From assembly GCF_900177665.1 (NCBI RefSeq), contig NZ_FXAW01000004.1, positions 310,001-374,000 of the forward strand: DNA of 64,000 nucleotides. The letters run 5' to 3'. Positions 7,858 through 16,706 of this stretch are shown piece after piece. A model generated the notes under the pieces. The model was given only the letters and a program-made list of their open reading frames with translations, was not told the DNA's origin and ran no database searches. Positions within the stretch are counted from its first letter, which is position 1; every line of letters begins with the position of its first letter. The position numbers and the translations under genes were made by a program. Source of the DNA: Marivirga sericea (GTDB lineage: Bacteria > Bacteroidota > Bacteroidia > Cytophagales > Cyclobacteriaceae).

Positions 7858-7888
7858 ATAAAACAGATAAGCTTATCAAACTCCTACC
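7858..7888 (-). promoter_or_regulatory. Predicted ECF sigma promoter, copy 2
   Basis: Minus strand: GGTAGGA, 15 bases, CTGTTTTAT. The spacer contains the palindrome ATAAGCTTAT. It drives the acidic lipoprotein gene at 6985-7758. The rest of the gap 7759-8204 holds only the next terminator. Confidence 0.75.
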
Positions 7889-7937
7889 TAAAATTATTTT
7901 ATTTTTTTTGTGTCAATTAGTCTTACACCTAAAAAAA

Positions 7938-7965
7938 ATAGGGAGATCAGTTCTGATCTCCCTAT
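7938..7965 (-). terminator. Terminator downstream of the 8205-8645 gene
   Basis: Perfect 13-base arms ATAGGGAGATCAG and CTGATCTCCCTAT with a 2-base centre, flanked on the left by eight A residues (U tract on the minus strand). It is about 240 bases past the stop at 8205, so read-through RNA of that length is expected, unless a gene was lost in between. Confidence 0.65.
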
Positions 7966-8204
7966 CCGTTGATTTACTCTATGTGCTGTTAGTAGCCCTT
8001 AGTATCTTCTCCCTCATGTGCGCCAGTAGCTTAGGCTTGATCTATTTTTGAAGTGAAGGCTTGTGAAGTTCGGCTACCCCTAGAAAATCTATGTAATTCC
8101 AAATTGAGTGATACTGGATCTTTTACTTTATATACAATATAACTTCATTCAATTGATCGGCTTTACCTTACATATTTTCCGTTTAATCAGTGATTTCTGC
8201 CCAG

Positions 8205-8645
8205 TTAGTTTGCTGGTCTTATATCATAAGTGCCGTCTCCATCTAAATTTGTCAATTTAATAGTGACCAACCATTTCCCCTCTTTTCCTTCTTTAGTTTC
8301 ACCACTAAAGGTATCATTTTCTCCTTCAGGTCTTGTTTTGTTGAAAACCTCATTACCCTTGGCATCATTCAAAATTATCTGGCAAGAACCACCAGGCGCA
8401 GTCGTCACATCAAAATTAACTGAAGCCTTTTTTTCTTTATTTTCCCACACAAAAGAAAAGGTTCCGGAGTCTCCATCTCCCGTAAAATCTCCGAGAGCTT
8501 CTACATTTCCTGTTAACTCAATATTTCCTGAATAAGTGTTTTCAATTACTTCCTTGTTGTCAAATTCTGAGTACTCTTTACAAGAAGACAATGCCGTTAA
8601 TCCTGAAATTAATACTGCTAGCGATAAAAATTTAATTGCTTTCAT
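8205..8645 (-). CDS. Small lipoprotein of unknown function
   Basis: A 146-residue protein with a signal peptide ending ALSSC (lipobox Cys 22). The mature part looks like a single beta-sandwich: alternating hydrophobic strands and a Gly/Asp-rich ending NLDGDGTYDIRP. It lies between two ECF-regulon lipoprotein genes in the same orientation, but I do not see the shared promoter motif upstream of it. It may be expressed independently or by read-through from 8833-9873. Confidence 0.65.
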   Translation of the reverse strand: MKAIKFLSLAVLISGLTALSSCKEYSEFDNKEVIENTYSGNIELTGNVEALGDFTGDGDSGTFSFVWENKEKKASVNFDVTTAPGGSCQIILNDAKGNEVFNKTRPEGENDTFSGETKEGKEGKWLVTIKLTNLDGDGTYDIRPAN

Positions 8646-8832
8646 TGTGTTATTTTTTTGGTTTTCTACTTATTAGACTTTTCGGCCTAGCCCCGTTTAT
8701 TAAAGTGGCTTCTGGTCTCCATTTACTTCAGTTTAAAAATATTGCTTTTTAGTACCACAATTCAATATCTGCAGATCATTTTCAGGAATATTCAACCTTA
8801 CCCATAGCTTCATTCTTAGCTTCAATGATCTT

Positions 8833-9873
8833 TCACTTAACAGTCATTATAACATTAATTACTTCATCAGTATCCAATGCCGTAATCTTTATAGAGTCAT
8901 TATTAAAATTTTCAATTCTCCAGTCTCTGTTAAGTAAATTTAAGTTACCGTCCGAATCAAATTCAGTGGAAAGTTGCAAAAATCCGTCATCACCGCTAGT
9001 TTCCCATTCGCCATCAATTTCTTCTGAGTCTGTTTTTGCAAGTAATATATTGTCTTCTAGAAAACTGATATCGATACCCATAAAAAAATCGGATTTATCG
9101 ACAGCAGCAGAATCATACTTCGCCACCATCCAAATGCTTTCTTTTAAAATATTGTTTAGTTCAGTAACATCTATATAATTATCATCCTCCTCCTCCTCAC
9201 AACTATCTTCATATAATTCAACGGCTGCTTCTAGTTCTTGATTGCTGTTAATGCTGATCATGTCATTATCAAATAAGACCAAATCAATTGGATAAATAAG
9301 GCTTACAATTTCACTATCTTCTATCTGATCAAGAAATTGATAAAGTTCTCTGTCGTTTTCTATGGTGGTTGTAGTAGCTTGTTCTCGTATTTGATTATAA
9401 ATGGAAAATGTAATTGGATAAACAATATCCAAACACTCAATATCATCGTCATCATCGCATTCATCAAGTAGGTCTTCTAGCTCATCCATAGTTGCAATAG
9501 TCACCACGGTATTATCAGGTAGAGAAACCTCGATGGGGAATTGAATTTCAATATTATCCGAATCATCTTCTAGCTCATCAATGATATCTTCAATAAGGTC
9601 AAAATCTTCTTCTGAGGTAATTTCAACTGAAGCTCCATTGATAATAACTGTAAATGGAAATACAATTGAAGTGCAACTGCTACCATCAATTATATTATCA
9701 CCAGATCCCTGCTGCTGACTAATTCGGAAAAGAAACTCTCCGCTTTTTGATTCTAGTGAAATTATTTCCGTAGGAACAGGAGTAACTATTTCCTGCGCTT
9801 CTTCTTGACAACCATAAAGGCCGGAAATGAGACTCAAAATTAATATAGAAAATAATCGACCTAAATATTTCAT
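8833..9873 (-). CDS. Acidic repeat lipoprotein with lipocalin-like C-terminus, ECF-regulon member
   Basis: A 346-residue lipoprotein (lipobox LYGC, Cys 22). Residues 67-224 contain four diverged repeats of about 40 residues. Each starts with a hydrophobic strand ending (F/Y)P(F/I) (IVFPF, IQFPI, IVYPI, LIYPI), followed by a short beta hairpin and an acidic helix. Cysteines stand at several repeat borders. Residues 240-346 resemble a lipocalin-like or META-type barrel (GEWETSGDDGFLQLS). The ECF promoter is 28-58 bases upstream. The gene is divergent from the sigma factor gene. Function unknown. Confidence 0.7.
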   Translation of the reverse strand: MKYLGRLFSILILSLISGLYGCQEEAQEIVTPVPTEIISLESKSGEFLFRISQQQGSGDNIIDGSSCTSIVFPFTVIINGASVEITSEEDFDLIEDIIDELEDDSDNIEIQFPIEVSLPDNTVVTIATMDELEDLLDECDDDDDIECLDIVYPITFSIYNQIREQATTTTIENDRELYQFLDQIEDSEIVSLIYPIDLVLFDNDMISINSNQELEAAVELYEDSCEEEEDDNYIDVTELNNILKESIWMVAKYDSAAVDKSDFFMGIDISFLEDNILLAKTDSEEIDGEWETSGDDGFLQLSTEFDSDGNLNLLNRDWRIENFNNDSIKITALDTDEVINVIMTVK

Positions 9874-9900
9874 GATGGCATAGTTTTTTGGCCTATACTA

Positions 9901-9931
9901 ATAGAACAGATGAACATGATAAATTCCTACC
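9901..9931 (-). promoter_or_regulatory. Predicted ECF sigma promoter, copy 3
   Basis: Minus strand: GGTAGGA, 15 bases, CTGTTCTAT. It lies in the divergent region between the repeat lipoprotein gene and the sigma factor gene and points at the lipoprotein. Confidence 0.75.
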
Positions 9932-10080
9932 AAAAAATAAAATTATCCCTATTCTTTTTTAGTCTCTAAAGCTACATCATTATTACACTACAAATGCTTC
10001 CAAATTAGGATTTCCCTACAAAAAAATGAATCTTCACTTATATTTACACTTTTAAAATAATTTAACTTCTTTGGATAAGA

Positions 10081-10608
10081 ATGCTAACAAACCAACTGCC
10101 AGAAGAAAATCTTGATGTATGCAAGGAATCCGTTTTCAGTGAGCTATTTGCTAAATACTCAAAAGACTTACATAATTTTCTCTATTACAAATTTGGTGAA
10201 GCACTCAATCCTAAAGACGTAGCTCAGGAAGCATTTGTTAAATTATGGAATAATTGTGCAAATGTAACTTACAAGAAAGCAAAGTCTTTTCTTTTTACAG
10301 TGGCTAATAATCATATGCTCAATGATATTGCAAAGAATAAAACAGCTACGAAATTCAGAAACATTAAGCCTAAAAGCTACACAGTAGAATCTCCGGAATT
10401 TTTATTGGAAGAAGATGAGTATATGCAAGCTTTACAAAATGCTATCAATTCCCTAAGTGAAGACTTAAGGGCAACTTTCTTACTCAACCGTATCGATGGT
10501 AAAAAGCATCAGGAAATTGCTGATATGTTGGGGATTTCACGTAAAGCAGTAGAAAAAAGGATCTATAAAGCACTCAGTTTGATAAGAGAAAAAGTGGACG
10601 GTATATAA
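10081..10608 (+). CDS. ECF RNA polymerase sigma-70 factor
   Basis: A 175-residue ECF sigma factor, FecI-like in setting. Region 2 spans about residues 20-90 (YKFGEALNPKDVAQEAFVKLW) and region 4 about 120-172, with the helix-turn-helix GKKHQEIADMLGISRKAVEK. It should direct RNA polymerase to the GGTAGGA/CTGTT promoters found nearby. Its own upstream region lacks that motif, so it does not appear to be autoregulated by it. The anti-sigma gene follows 56 bases downstream. Confidence 0.9.
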   Translation: MLTNQLPEENLDVCKESVFSELFAKYSKDLHNFLYYKFGEALNPKDVAQEAFVKLWNNCANVTYKKAKSFLFTVANNHMLNDIAKNKTATKFRNIKPKSYTVESPEFLLEEDEYMQALQNAINSLSEDLRATFLLNRIDGKKHQEIADMLGISRKAVEKRIYKALSLIREKVDGI

Positions 10609-10621
10609 AGTGAAGAATTTG

Positions 10622-10652
10622 GGTAGGAGATTCTAAAACTCATCTGTTATAT
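10622..10652 (+). promoter_or_regulatory. Predicted ECF sigma promoter, copy 4 (fecR-receptor operon)
   Basis: GGTAGGA, 15 bases, CTGTTATAT, ending 12 bases before the fecR ATG. This places fecR and the receptor under the sigma factor encoded just upstream. Confidence 0.75.
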
Positions 10653-10664
10653 ATATGAGAAACT

Positions 10665-11570
10665 ATGACACAGCAAGATTACATACAAAAATGGTTAGAA
10701 GGAACACTCTCTGAAGAAGAGCGCCAAGCGTTTGAAAAAACGCAAGATTATACTGACCTTCAGAAAATTGATAACCACCTTAAATATTTTAAGGCACCTG
10801 ACTATAACTCAGAAGAGGAATATGCGGAAGTAAAGTCTAAATTGTCGAAAGGGGCTAAAATTGTCTCCTTTGATTGGGTTAAACCCTTGCTTAAAGTTGC
10901 TGCGGTACTATTAATAGCAGTGATTGGGTATGGAGTTTTCTACTCTGTGTCAACAGTTCATTTACAAACGGAGCTGGCAAATCAATCGGAATTTTACCTT
11001 CCTGACTCATCAAGAGTTTTAATGAATGCTCAAAGCGATCTAAACTACAACTCTTTTAGTTGGCAAAATAATCGAAGTCTTGAATTGCGGGGGGAAGCCT
11101 TTTTTGAGGTGACGAAAGGTTCAAAATTTGATGTCGAAACTTCACTGGGTACAGTAAGCGTTTTAGGAACAAAATTTAATGTAAAAATAAGGGATAAATA
11201 TTTTGAAATAGTTTGCTTTGAAGGAAAAGTTCAAGTAGAATATGAAAGTAAAAAAGAAATTCTCACTGCTGGTAAGATGTTTAGTGCTCTCAATGGGGCA
11301 GCTGTAGTGTCAAATGTTAGGCTAGAAAATCGTCCTTCATGGCTCTTAAATGAAAGCAGTTTTAACAGCTTGCCTTACTCTTACATTATAGCTGAATTAG
11401 AAAGGCAGTATGATGTAGAAGTGACCACAAGAGGAATTGATACCACGGTCTTATTTACGGGCAGTTTTCAGCATAATGACCTTGAACTGGCATTAAAAGC
11501 ACTTACAGCTCCTTTGAATCTCACATACAAGATTAACGGTAAAGAGATAATCTTAACTAGTGAAAATTAG
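10665..11570 (+). CDS. FecR-family anti-sigma factor
   Basis: A 301-residue single-pass membrane protein. Residues 1-70 are the cytoplasmic anti-sigma part, 74-95 a membrane helix, about 100-195 the periplasmic FecR domain (LRGEAFFEVTKG, TSLGTVSVLGTKFNVKI), and 225-300 the C-terminal DUF4974-type domain. In this signalling type it holds the ECF factor until the TonB receptor's N-terminal domain signals substrate. It is co-transcribed with the receptor, whose start overlaps its last 11 bases. Confidence 0.9.
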   Translation: MTQQDYIQKWLEGTLSEEERQAFEKTQDYTDLQKIDNHLKYFKAPDYNSEEEYAEVKSKLSKGAKIVSFDWVKPLLKVAAVLLIAVIGYGVFYSVSTVHLQTELANQSEFYLPDSSRVLMNAQSDLNYNSFSWQNNRSLELRGEAFFEVTKGSKFDVETSLGTVSVLGTKFNVKIRDKYFEIVCFEGKVQVEYESKKEILTAGKMFSALNGAAVVSNVRLENRPSWLLNESSFNSLPYSYIIAELERQYDVEVTTRGIDTTVLFTGSFQHNDLELALKALTAPLNLTYKINGKEIILTSEN

Positions 11571-14103
11571 CTTAAAAATATATGTAATACTATCTAGTTT
11601 AAGCATCATCTTCAGTTTTAATGAATGCTTAGGACAGGTTGCTGATCAAATTCATAAACCCATACCCTTGAATAGAGTGCTGGATTCTCTTGAACAGGCA
11701 TTTGATGTGAAATTTAGTTATGTTGATGACCATATAGGAGACTTATACCTCGAGAAATATCCTTCTTGTGAAAAATTAGAAATTTGTATAACAGAGATCG
11801 AACAAAATTTTGATCTCAAATTTGAAATTCTGAATGAAAGATTCATAACCATCCTTAAAATTGATTCAAATCTGCAAACGTTCTGTGGTATCCTATTTGA
11901 TGCGGAGACTAAACAGATGTTGGAAGGAGCTACAGTGATGATTAAAGGTGGAATTGCCATATCTGACGAGTACGGAAAGTTTTTAATTAAAGATGCTGGA
12001 TTTGGTGACAGTATAGTAGTTCAATACCTGGGATACCAATCGAAAAAGATAGCAGTACAGCAACTTCAGACGGGAGACTGTGCCAAAATAGGTCTTACAC
12101 CTCTCATTACTATGCTTAAAGAAGTTACTGTTCAGAACTTCTTAATAAAAGGAATTGACAAAAAAGCAGACGGTTCGCTAAGTATTGATCTCCAAGAAAC
12201 GGAGATCCTCCCTGGCCTAACTGAGCCCGATATTCTACATACTGTGCAAAAGTTGCCAGGTATCCATAGTATAAATGAAAAAGTGTCGGATATTAACGTA
12301 AGAGGTGGTACAAACGATCAGAATTTGATATTATGGGAGAGTATTAAAATGTATAAGACAGGTCACTTTTTCGGTTTGATTTCGGCTTTTAATCCCTATT
12401 TAATCCAAAAAGTTCGCCTAATAAAAAACGGAAGTTCTGCAAAATATAGTGAAGGCATCTCCAGCATAATAGATCTGAAGACCTTTGATAAGGTAGATAA
12501 AGAGTTTGAGGCCGGGGCAGGAATCAATATGTTAAATGCAGATGCATACCTAAAAATACCTATAAGTGACAAGATAGGATTACATTTTTCTGCTAGGAGA
12601 TCATTTGCCGAAGTGGTTAACTCTCCGACTTTTAGTAATTATTTTGAGCGTGCCTTCAGAGATAGTGAGGTATCGAAATTCGTGAGTGGAACGGATACAC
12701 TTGCCACAAACAAAAATTTCTATTTCTACGACTACAGTGGCAAATTACTGTACGATATCTCTAGGCGAGATAAGTTAAGAATAAGTTACATCAATATTTT
12801 CAATCAGATTGGATACGAGGAAAGTGAATCATCATCTGTCAGGCAAGAATCAAAAAACAGTGAACTCCAACAGTCAAATCGAGGCGCAACTGTCAAATAT
12901 GAACGTGTATGGAGTGACTTTGTGACAAGCTCCTCTTCTCTGGCTGTTTCTTCCTATAATTTAGTTTCCACAAACTTCGATATCCCAAATAACCAGCGTT
13001 TTCTTCAAGAAAACCAAGTATTGGATGTCAGTGTAAAATCCTCATTAGATATGAGATTATCTGATCATTTCAAATTGCAAACTGGTTATCAATTTAATGA
13101 AATAGGGGTCAGTAATCTAGATGATTTGAATAATCCAAATTTCCGAAAGTTCACAAAGGAAGTGCTTAACATTCATGGACAATTTACAGAAATCGCCTAT
13201 AACTCAAGTAGTGGTCAGACATTGAGTCGATTTGGATTGAGAGTTAACTATTTTGAAAAATTTAATAAGTTTCGCTTTGAGCCTCGTTTCGCTCTTAATC
13301 AACTCATTACGGATCATATTACAATCGAATTATTAGGAGAAGCTAAGAGTCAGGTAACCACCCAAATTATAGATTTTCAAACAGATTTCTTAGGTGTGGA
13401 GAAAAGACGTTGGGTTTTGGTCAATGAGGATGACATACCTATAGTAACCAGTGGACAAGTTTCACTGGGGGCTCATTACAAGAAAAATAACATATTGCTT
13501 AGTGTTGAAGGCTATTTAAAGCAAGTGGACGGAATAATTACCTCTAGCCAGGGTTTTCAAAATCAGTTGGAATTTGTAAGAAGTTCAGGGAGTTACATTT
13601 CTAGAGGTATTGATATATTACTTAACCATAGGATAGAAGGTCTTAATTATTGGATCAGTTATTCCTATTCAAAAAATATATATGACTTTAAATCATTACG
13701 ACCTAGCCAATTTCCGAACAATCTTGATATTAGACATGCTTCAACTTTAGGTGTCAGTTATAGCATGAACAAATTAGACTTTTCATTTGGACTAAATTAT
13801 CAAAGTGGCAGACCTATAACTGAACCAGAAAATTTATCTCCTATCAGCGATGGAAGTATTAACTATCAAACACCAAATAGCAGTAGATTAGGACATTATC
13901 TACGTCCTGACTTATCAGCTAAATATCATTTCATGATGGGTGATAAGATTCGGACGCAAGTCGGTTTTGCCCTATGGAATTTCACTGATCAAACAAATGT
14001 TGTTAACCAGTACTACATTATCAATAAATCGGAGGAAATTCAAAAAGTAAAAGAAAAAGGATTGGGACTTACTCCCAATTTAATGTTTAGAATAACACTC
14101 TAA
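11560..14103 (+). CDS. FecA-like TonB-dependent outer-membrane receptor with signalling domain
   Basis: An 847-residue outer-membrane transporter with a GTG start at 11560. A signal peptide (to about residue 26) is followed by an STN-like signalling domain (30-100, IPLNRVLDSLEQAFDVKFSY), a carboxypeptidase-like beta-sandwich (108-195), a plug (about 210-310, with VQKLPGIHSINEKVSDINVRGG) and a beta barrel to the C-terminus. The STN domain fits its position behind a sigma/FecR pair: it should sense substrate and trigger the regulon. No SusD or DUF4249 partner is present. The substrate is unknown. Confidence 0.85.
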   Translation: MKISLKIYVILSSLSIIFSFNECLGQVADQIHKPIPLNRVLDSLEQAFDVKFSYVDDHIGDLYLEKYPSCEKLEICITEIEQNFDLKFEILNERFITILKIDSNLQTFCGILFDAETKQMLEGATVMIKGGIAISDEYGKFLIKDAGFGDSIVVQYLGYQSKKIAVQQLQTGDCAKIGLTPLITMLKEVTVQNFLIKGIDKKADGSLSIDLQETEILPGLTEPDILHTVQKLPGIHSINEKVSDINVRGGTNDQNLILWESIKMYKTGHFFGLISAFNPYLIQKVRLIKNGSSAKYSEGISSIIDLKTFDKVDKEFEAGAGINMLNADAYLKIPISDKIGLHFSARRSFAEVVNSPTFSNYFERAFRDSEVSKFVSGTDTLATNKNFYFYDYSGKLLYDISRRDKLRISYINIFNQIGYEESESSSVRQESKNSELQQSNRGATVKYERVWSDFVTSSSSLAVSSYNLVSTNFDIPNNQRFLQENQVLDVSVKSSLDMRLSDHFKLQTGYQFNEIGVSNLDDLNNPNFRKFTKEVLNIHGQFTEIAYNSSSGQTLSRFGLRVNYFEKFNKFRFEPRFALNQLITDHITIELLGEAKSQVTTQIIDFQTDFLGVEKRRWVLVNEDDIPIVTSGQVSLGAHYKKNNILLSVEGYLKQVDGIITSSQGFQNQLEFVRSSGSYISRGIDILLNHRIEGLNYWISYSYSKNIYDFKSLRPSQFPNNLDIRHASTLGVSYSMNKLDFSFGLNYQSGRPITEPENLSPISDGSINYQTPNSSRLGHYLRPDLSAKYHFMMGDKIRTQVGFALWNFTDQTNVVNQYYIINKSEEIQKVKEKGLGLTPNLMFRITL

Positions 14104-14920
14104 CTTGCAGGAATATTTTAACAATATCTCTGAATAAAATTCTGGTCAGTAGATTTTTTGAAAACTGACAAAACTAATATAAGTCTAAGTGTGGACAAAG
14201 CACGGCCCAAATCCTGCTTAATGTGTATTTTAATTAAATAAAAAGGAACTTTTAAATCTAACATTGATTCTGATCTGACAATAACTTTTTCTTAGAGTTA
14301 AGTACTCACCTGTGATTTCCCGCTAAAGCTTCCCATATTTTAGTCAATGAGGAGATTTATATTGAGTTCGACTGAAAAACTTAGTACTAAGCTTAAAGGA
14401 TAAGTTGGTGTCAATCGGAAGATTTTCATAGCTGATTTCCTACAAGATTGCTAGCTATCCCAAAAACTCTTTACCAGCTTTCCTGCGTCAGGACAGTAGA
14501 AAAATCAATCCAAACATAGTGAAATTTACAGGCATGCGGATGAGAAAGATGACAAGAGTTCGCGTTGCCGGCTACAAAAAAAATCTCCAGCATCCTTCCC
14601 GACTTCCAAACCCTTCATGCTCGTATTTTTTATGTGCCGCTCTTGCATCTATCTCACCGTTCCTGTGTGGATGCGCACTATGTTTAAATTAATTTTTAGA
14701 GTGCGCATCGCCAGCAAGTGGCTGGTGGCGTACGTTCGTCTTCGTCCAGCGTTTAGTTTAACGCGGTTTCGTGTTCAGTCTGAAGGTTATTATTTCCTTC
14801 GGTTTTTGTGGTTTGAGATTAATTTCTCGCCATTGCCGTTTTAGTTTTATTGCCTGGTGGGTTTTGCCTGCCAGGTTTTTATTTTTTTGATCATTTCTCT
14901 GTGAACTGGACATAAAAAAA
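14104..14920. other. Non-coding gap with inverted repeats
   Basis: No convincing gene. The first 400 bases are AT-rich with nothing recognisable. From about 14540 the composition becomes richer in G and C. ATGCGCACT (14671-14679) pairs with AGTGCGCAT (14700-14708), and CGCCAGC with GGCTGGTGGCG follows directly. CCTGG and CCAGG flank a loop at about 14854-14877 and run into T-rich sequence, which could terminate plus-strand transcription. Confidence 0.5.
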
Positions 14921-14939
14921 CCGTAGCTATGAACTACGG
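14921..14939 (-). terminator. Terminator of the phage-like module
   Basis: CCGTAG-CTATGAA-CTACGG, with seven A residues on the left giving a U tract on the minus strand. The stop codon of the last gene lies inside the loop. Confidence 0.75.
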
Positions 14940-15112
14940 CCTTTCTTCCTGATTTTCTTGACCACCCATTTCATGGCCAAGGACATACAAAAACTAACTA
15001 ATGCTCCCACAGCTGCCAAAATGCAAGTCTTTATAATATCAGCACTTTGCAAATTGACTAGCACTGTCAGGATTGTTCCACCAGCTGTGCCCGCCTTACC
15101 GTGGACTTGCAT
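14927..15112 (-). CDS. Small membrane protein of the phage-like module
   Basis: A 61-residue protein with one hydrophobic helix (about residues 27-50, IIKTCILAAVGALVSFCMSLAMKW) and a very basic C-terminus (KKIRKKGRSS). The start overlaps the preceding gene by 17 bases. Size, single helix and charged tail resemble a holin or a small anchor protein, but I recognise no family. Confidence 0.55.
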   Translation of the reverse strand: MQVHGKAGTAGGTILTVLVNLQSADIIKTCILAAVGALVSFCMSLAMKWVVKKIRKKGRSS

Positions 15113-15758
15113 CTCCCTTGTTTTTTACCTCAGGTAGTGGAGGAATTTTTACCTCATCATCCACCGTCACCTGACTGACTGCAGTAAGGACACTGGCGCC
15201 AACGGTCAGATATCCTGCAACGGTGACCAAGCCAGCTGGAAGCGTAATAGGCGCTCCTAAAATAGCCCCTCCTGCAGCAGCCAATACCAACCCGACTGTC
15301 CGCAATTTTTTAAACAATTTTGGAGTGGGCCTTTTTACCCTTTCTAAAATATTCATAGCTGATTTCTCTTTAATAGTGATGTAAATATGATTATGATGCT
15401 TTTGAGCCTCTTCAAAGACTTCCAAAAGCTTGTCCATGGCTTCCCTCGATCGGACTCCTTTTCCTATCCCTGTTAGCTCCGCTACAGGTGCAATGCAGCC
15501 TTCCAGTTCTGTTCTCGCATCATTCGCAGGATGGATTAAAATCCAACTCCTTCCAGGAACGCTTTTCAATATCAGATGAAATCCCCTTTCATGGGTAATC
15601 CTCTTTTCCATCAGGTATCTCCCTTCAGGAATGCAACTGATAAAAGGCTGATTTTCCTTCCACGGAAGTTCAATGGTATGGCAGATTTTTTCACTGCCAT
15701 ACCTTAGAATCCCATTCGTTCCGCTCGTCCTGTAATTTCGAATAAGTTCAAAACTCAT
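15096..15758 (-). CDS. DUF5675-family protein
   Basis: A 220-residue protein. Residues 1-140 match DUF5675 as I know it: GRSWILIHPANDARTELEGCIAP and an EGRYLMEKR segment, a compact domain found in phages and prophage-like loci. Residues 160-205 add a hydrophobic, Gly/Ala-rich stretch (VLAAAGGAILGAPITLPAG), which could be one or two membrane segments. It follows the 270-type protein gene by 11 bases and overlaps the small membrane-protein gene. Molecular function unknown. Confidence 0.65.
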   Translation of the reverse strand: MSFELIRNYRTSGTNGILRYGSEKICHTIELPWKENQPFISCIPEGRYLMEKRITHERGFHLILKSVPGRSWILIHPANDARTELEGCIAPVAELTGIGKGVRSREAMDKLLEVFEEAQKHHNHIYITIKEKSAMNILERVKRPTPKLFKKLRTVGLVLAAAGGAILGAPITLPAGLVTVAGYLTVGASVLTAVSQVTVDDEVKIPPLPEVKNKGDASPR

Positions 15759-15769
15759 TGCTAAAAAAA

Positions 15770-16525
15770 TTAGACGTTATCAACCTCCACCAATGCCAAA
15801 GCATTGAAAGCACCATTTTTAAGCGGATACATCGTTCCATTTACTTCCTGCAAGAACTCTACTCCAAAGAGCAAAAAGATGGGCTGATCACCAGCTGTAG
15901 GTACAGTGGCAGTCAAACTAATAGCTGCCTCAGACTGTGGTCCAATAGCAATGTCATTACTTTCTGCAGTATCCAAATCAAAAGACTCCGCATCGAAATC
16001 AACCTTACTTGCTGCAGATATCAATCGCATATGGGTAGCCCCTCCAGGAGCAGCAAAAGTATTCTGAGGAATAAAGCTAGGAATCTCCACCGTGGCTTCG
16101 CCAGTTGCTCGATCAATAGCAGCCGAAAAAGGCGCATACATGGTCGCATTCAGTTTCCCGCTTTGATTGAACTCGAAGCCCTTCAGCAATTCAATATCAC
16201 CTTCACTAGCCTTTCGTTCGCCTCTATCGTTGGATGTATCGCTTTTCACGACCTTCACCATTTCTCGGGTCATTCGGCTTGCCACTCGGCCATCAGCTGC
16301 CTTCAAAAGCAAAGGACGGACAGAAGTTCTCAAGAGCCTTCCAGCTTTTCCAGCTCTCCCAAACTCAGCGCCATTTTCCCTAGTCCTTTGAAAGGCAGGA
16401 TCATTCTTCATACGCTCTTTGTCGATGCCTCCTTTTTCCCTGGCCAAGTAGCCATCTTTCGTTTTGTAGAAAGACAAATCTCCGATTTTGCCTTTCAGTT
16501 TGATAATTCCTTTTTGTCTTGCCAT
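15770..16525 (-). CDS. Conserved protein with MARQKG N-terminus, phage-like module
   Basis: A 251-residue protein without signal peptide. The start at 16525 gives MARQKGIIKLKGKIGDLSFYK, an N-terminus I have seen in Bacteroidota proteins of unknown function; the longer frame to 16582 adds no similar sequence. Residues 1-100 are basic (AREKGGIDKERM, FGRAGKAGRLLRTSVRP). The C-terminal half is beta-rich. Gene order with DUF5675 and a small membrane protein suggests a conserved phage-like operon, perhaps a structural protein, but that is inference. Confidence 0.6.
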   Translation of the reverse strand: MARQKGIIKLKGKIGDLSFYKTKDGYLAREKGGIDKERMKNDPAFQRTRENGAEFGRAGKAGRLLRTSVRPLLLKAADGRVASRMTREMVKVVKSDTSNDRGERKASEGDIELLKGFEFNQSGKLNATMYAPFSAAIDRATGEATVEIPSFIPQNTFAAPGGATHMRLISAASKVDFDAESFDLDTAESNDIAIGPQSEAAISLTATVPTAGDQPIFLLFGVEFLQEVNGTMYPLKNGAFNALALVEVDNV

Positions 16526-16706
16526 AATTGAAAAATATATTTGATGAGCCACCAAAGTATTTCTCAAATGAGCGTTTGTCAAAAACTGACTTCCGTTAAA
16601 GGTCGTGTTGTCTTAATTGGTAATTATTGTCGTTATAGCTTTCAAGAAATTGGCTATATTAGTGTACAGCATCCTTATGGATAAAGTATAGATAAAGTAT
16701 AAGATT

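Noticed and set aside
8646-8832. An ECF promoter for the 8205-8645 lipoprotein gene
   Set aside because: I looked for GGTAGGA-N15-CTGTT upstream of this gene on the minus strand and found no acceptable match.
14617-14844. A 75-codon plus-strand frame
   Set aside because: It runs through inverted repeats, its protein is an unlikely mix of Arg, Phe and Val, and no neighbour or start signal supports it.
15758-16531. A 257-codon plus-strand frame opposite the phage-like module
   Set aside because: It lies entirely on the complement of the MARQKG-protein gene, and its protein is Ser/Arg/Cys-rich without features.
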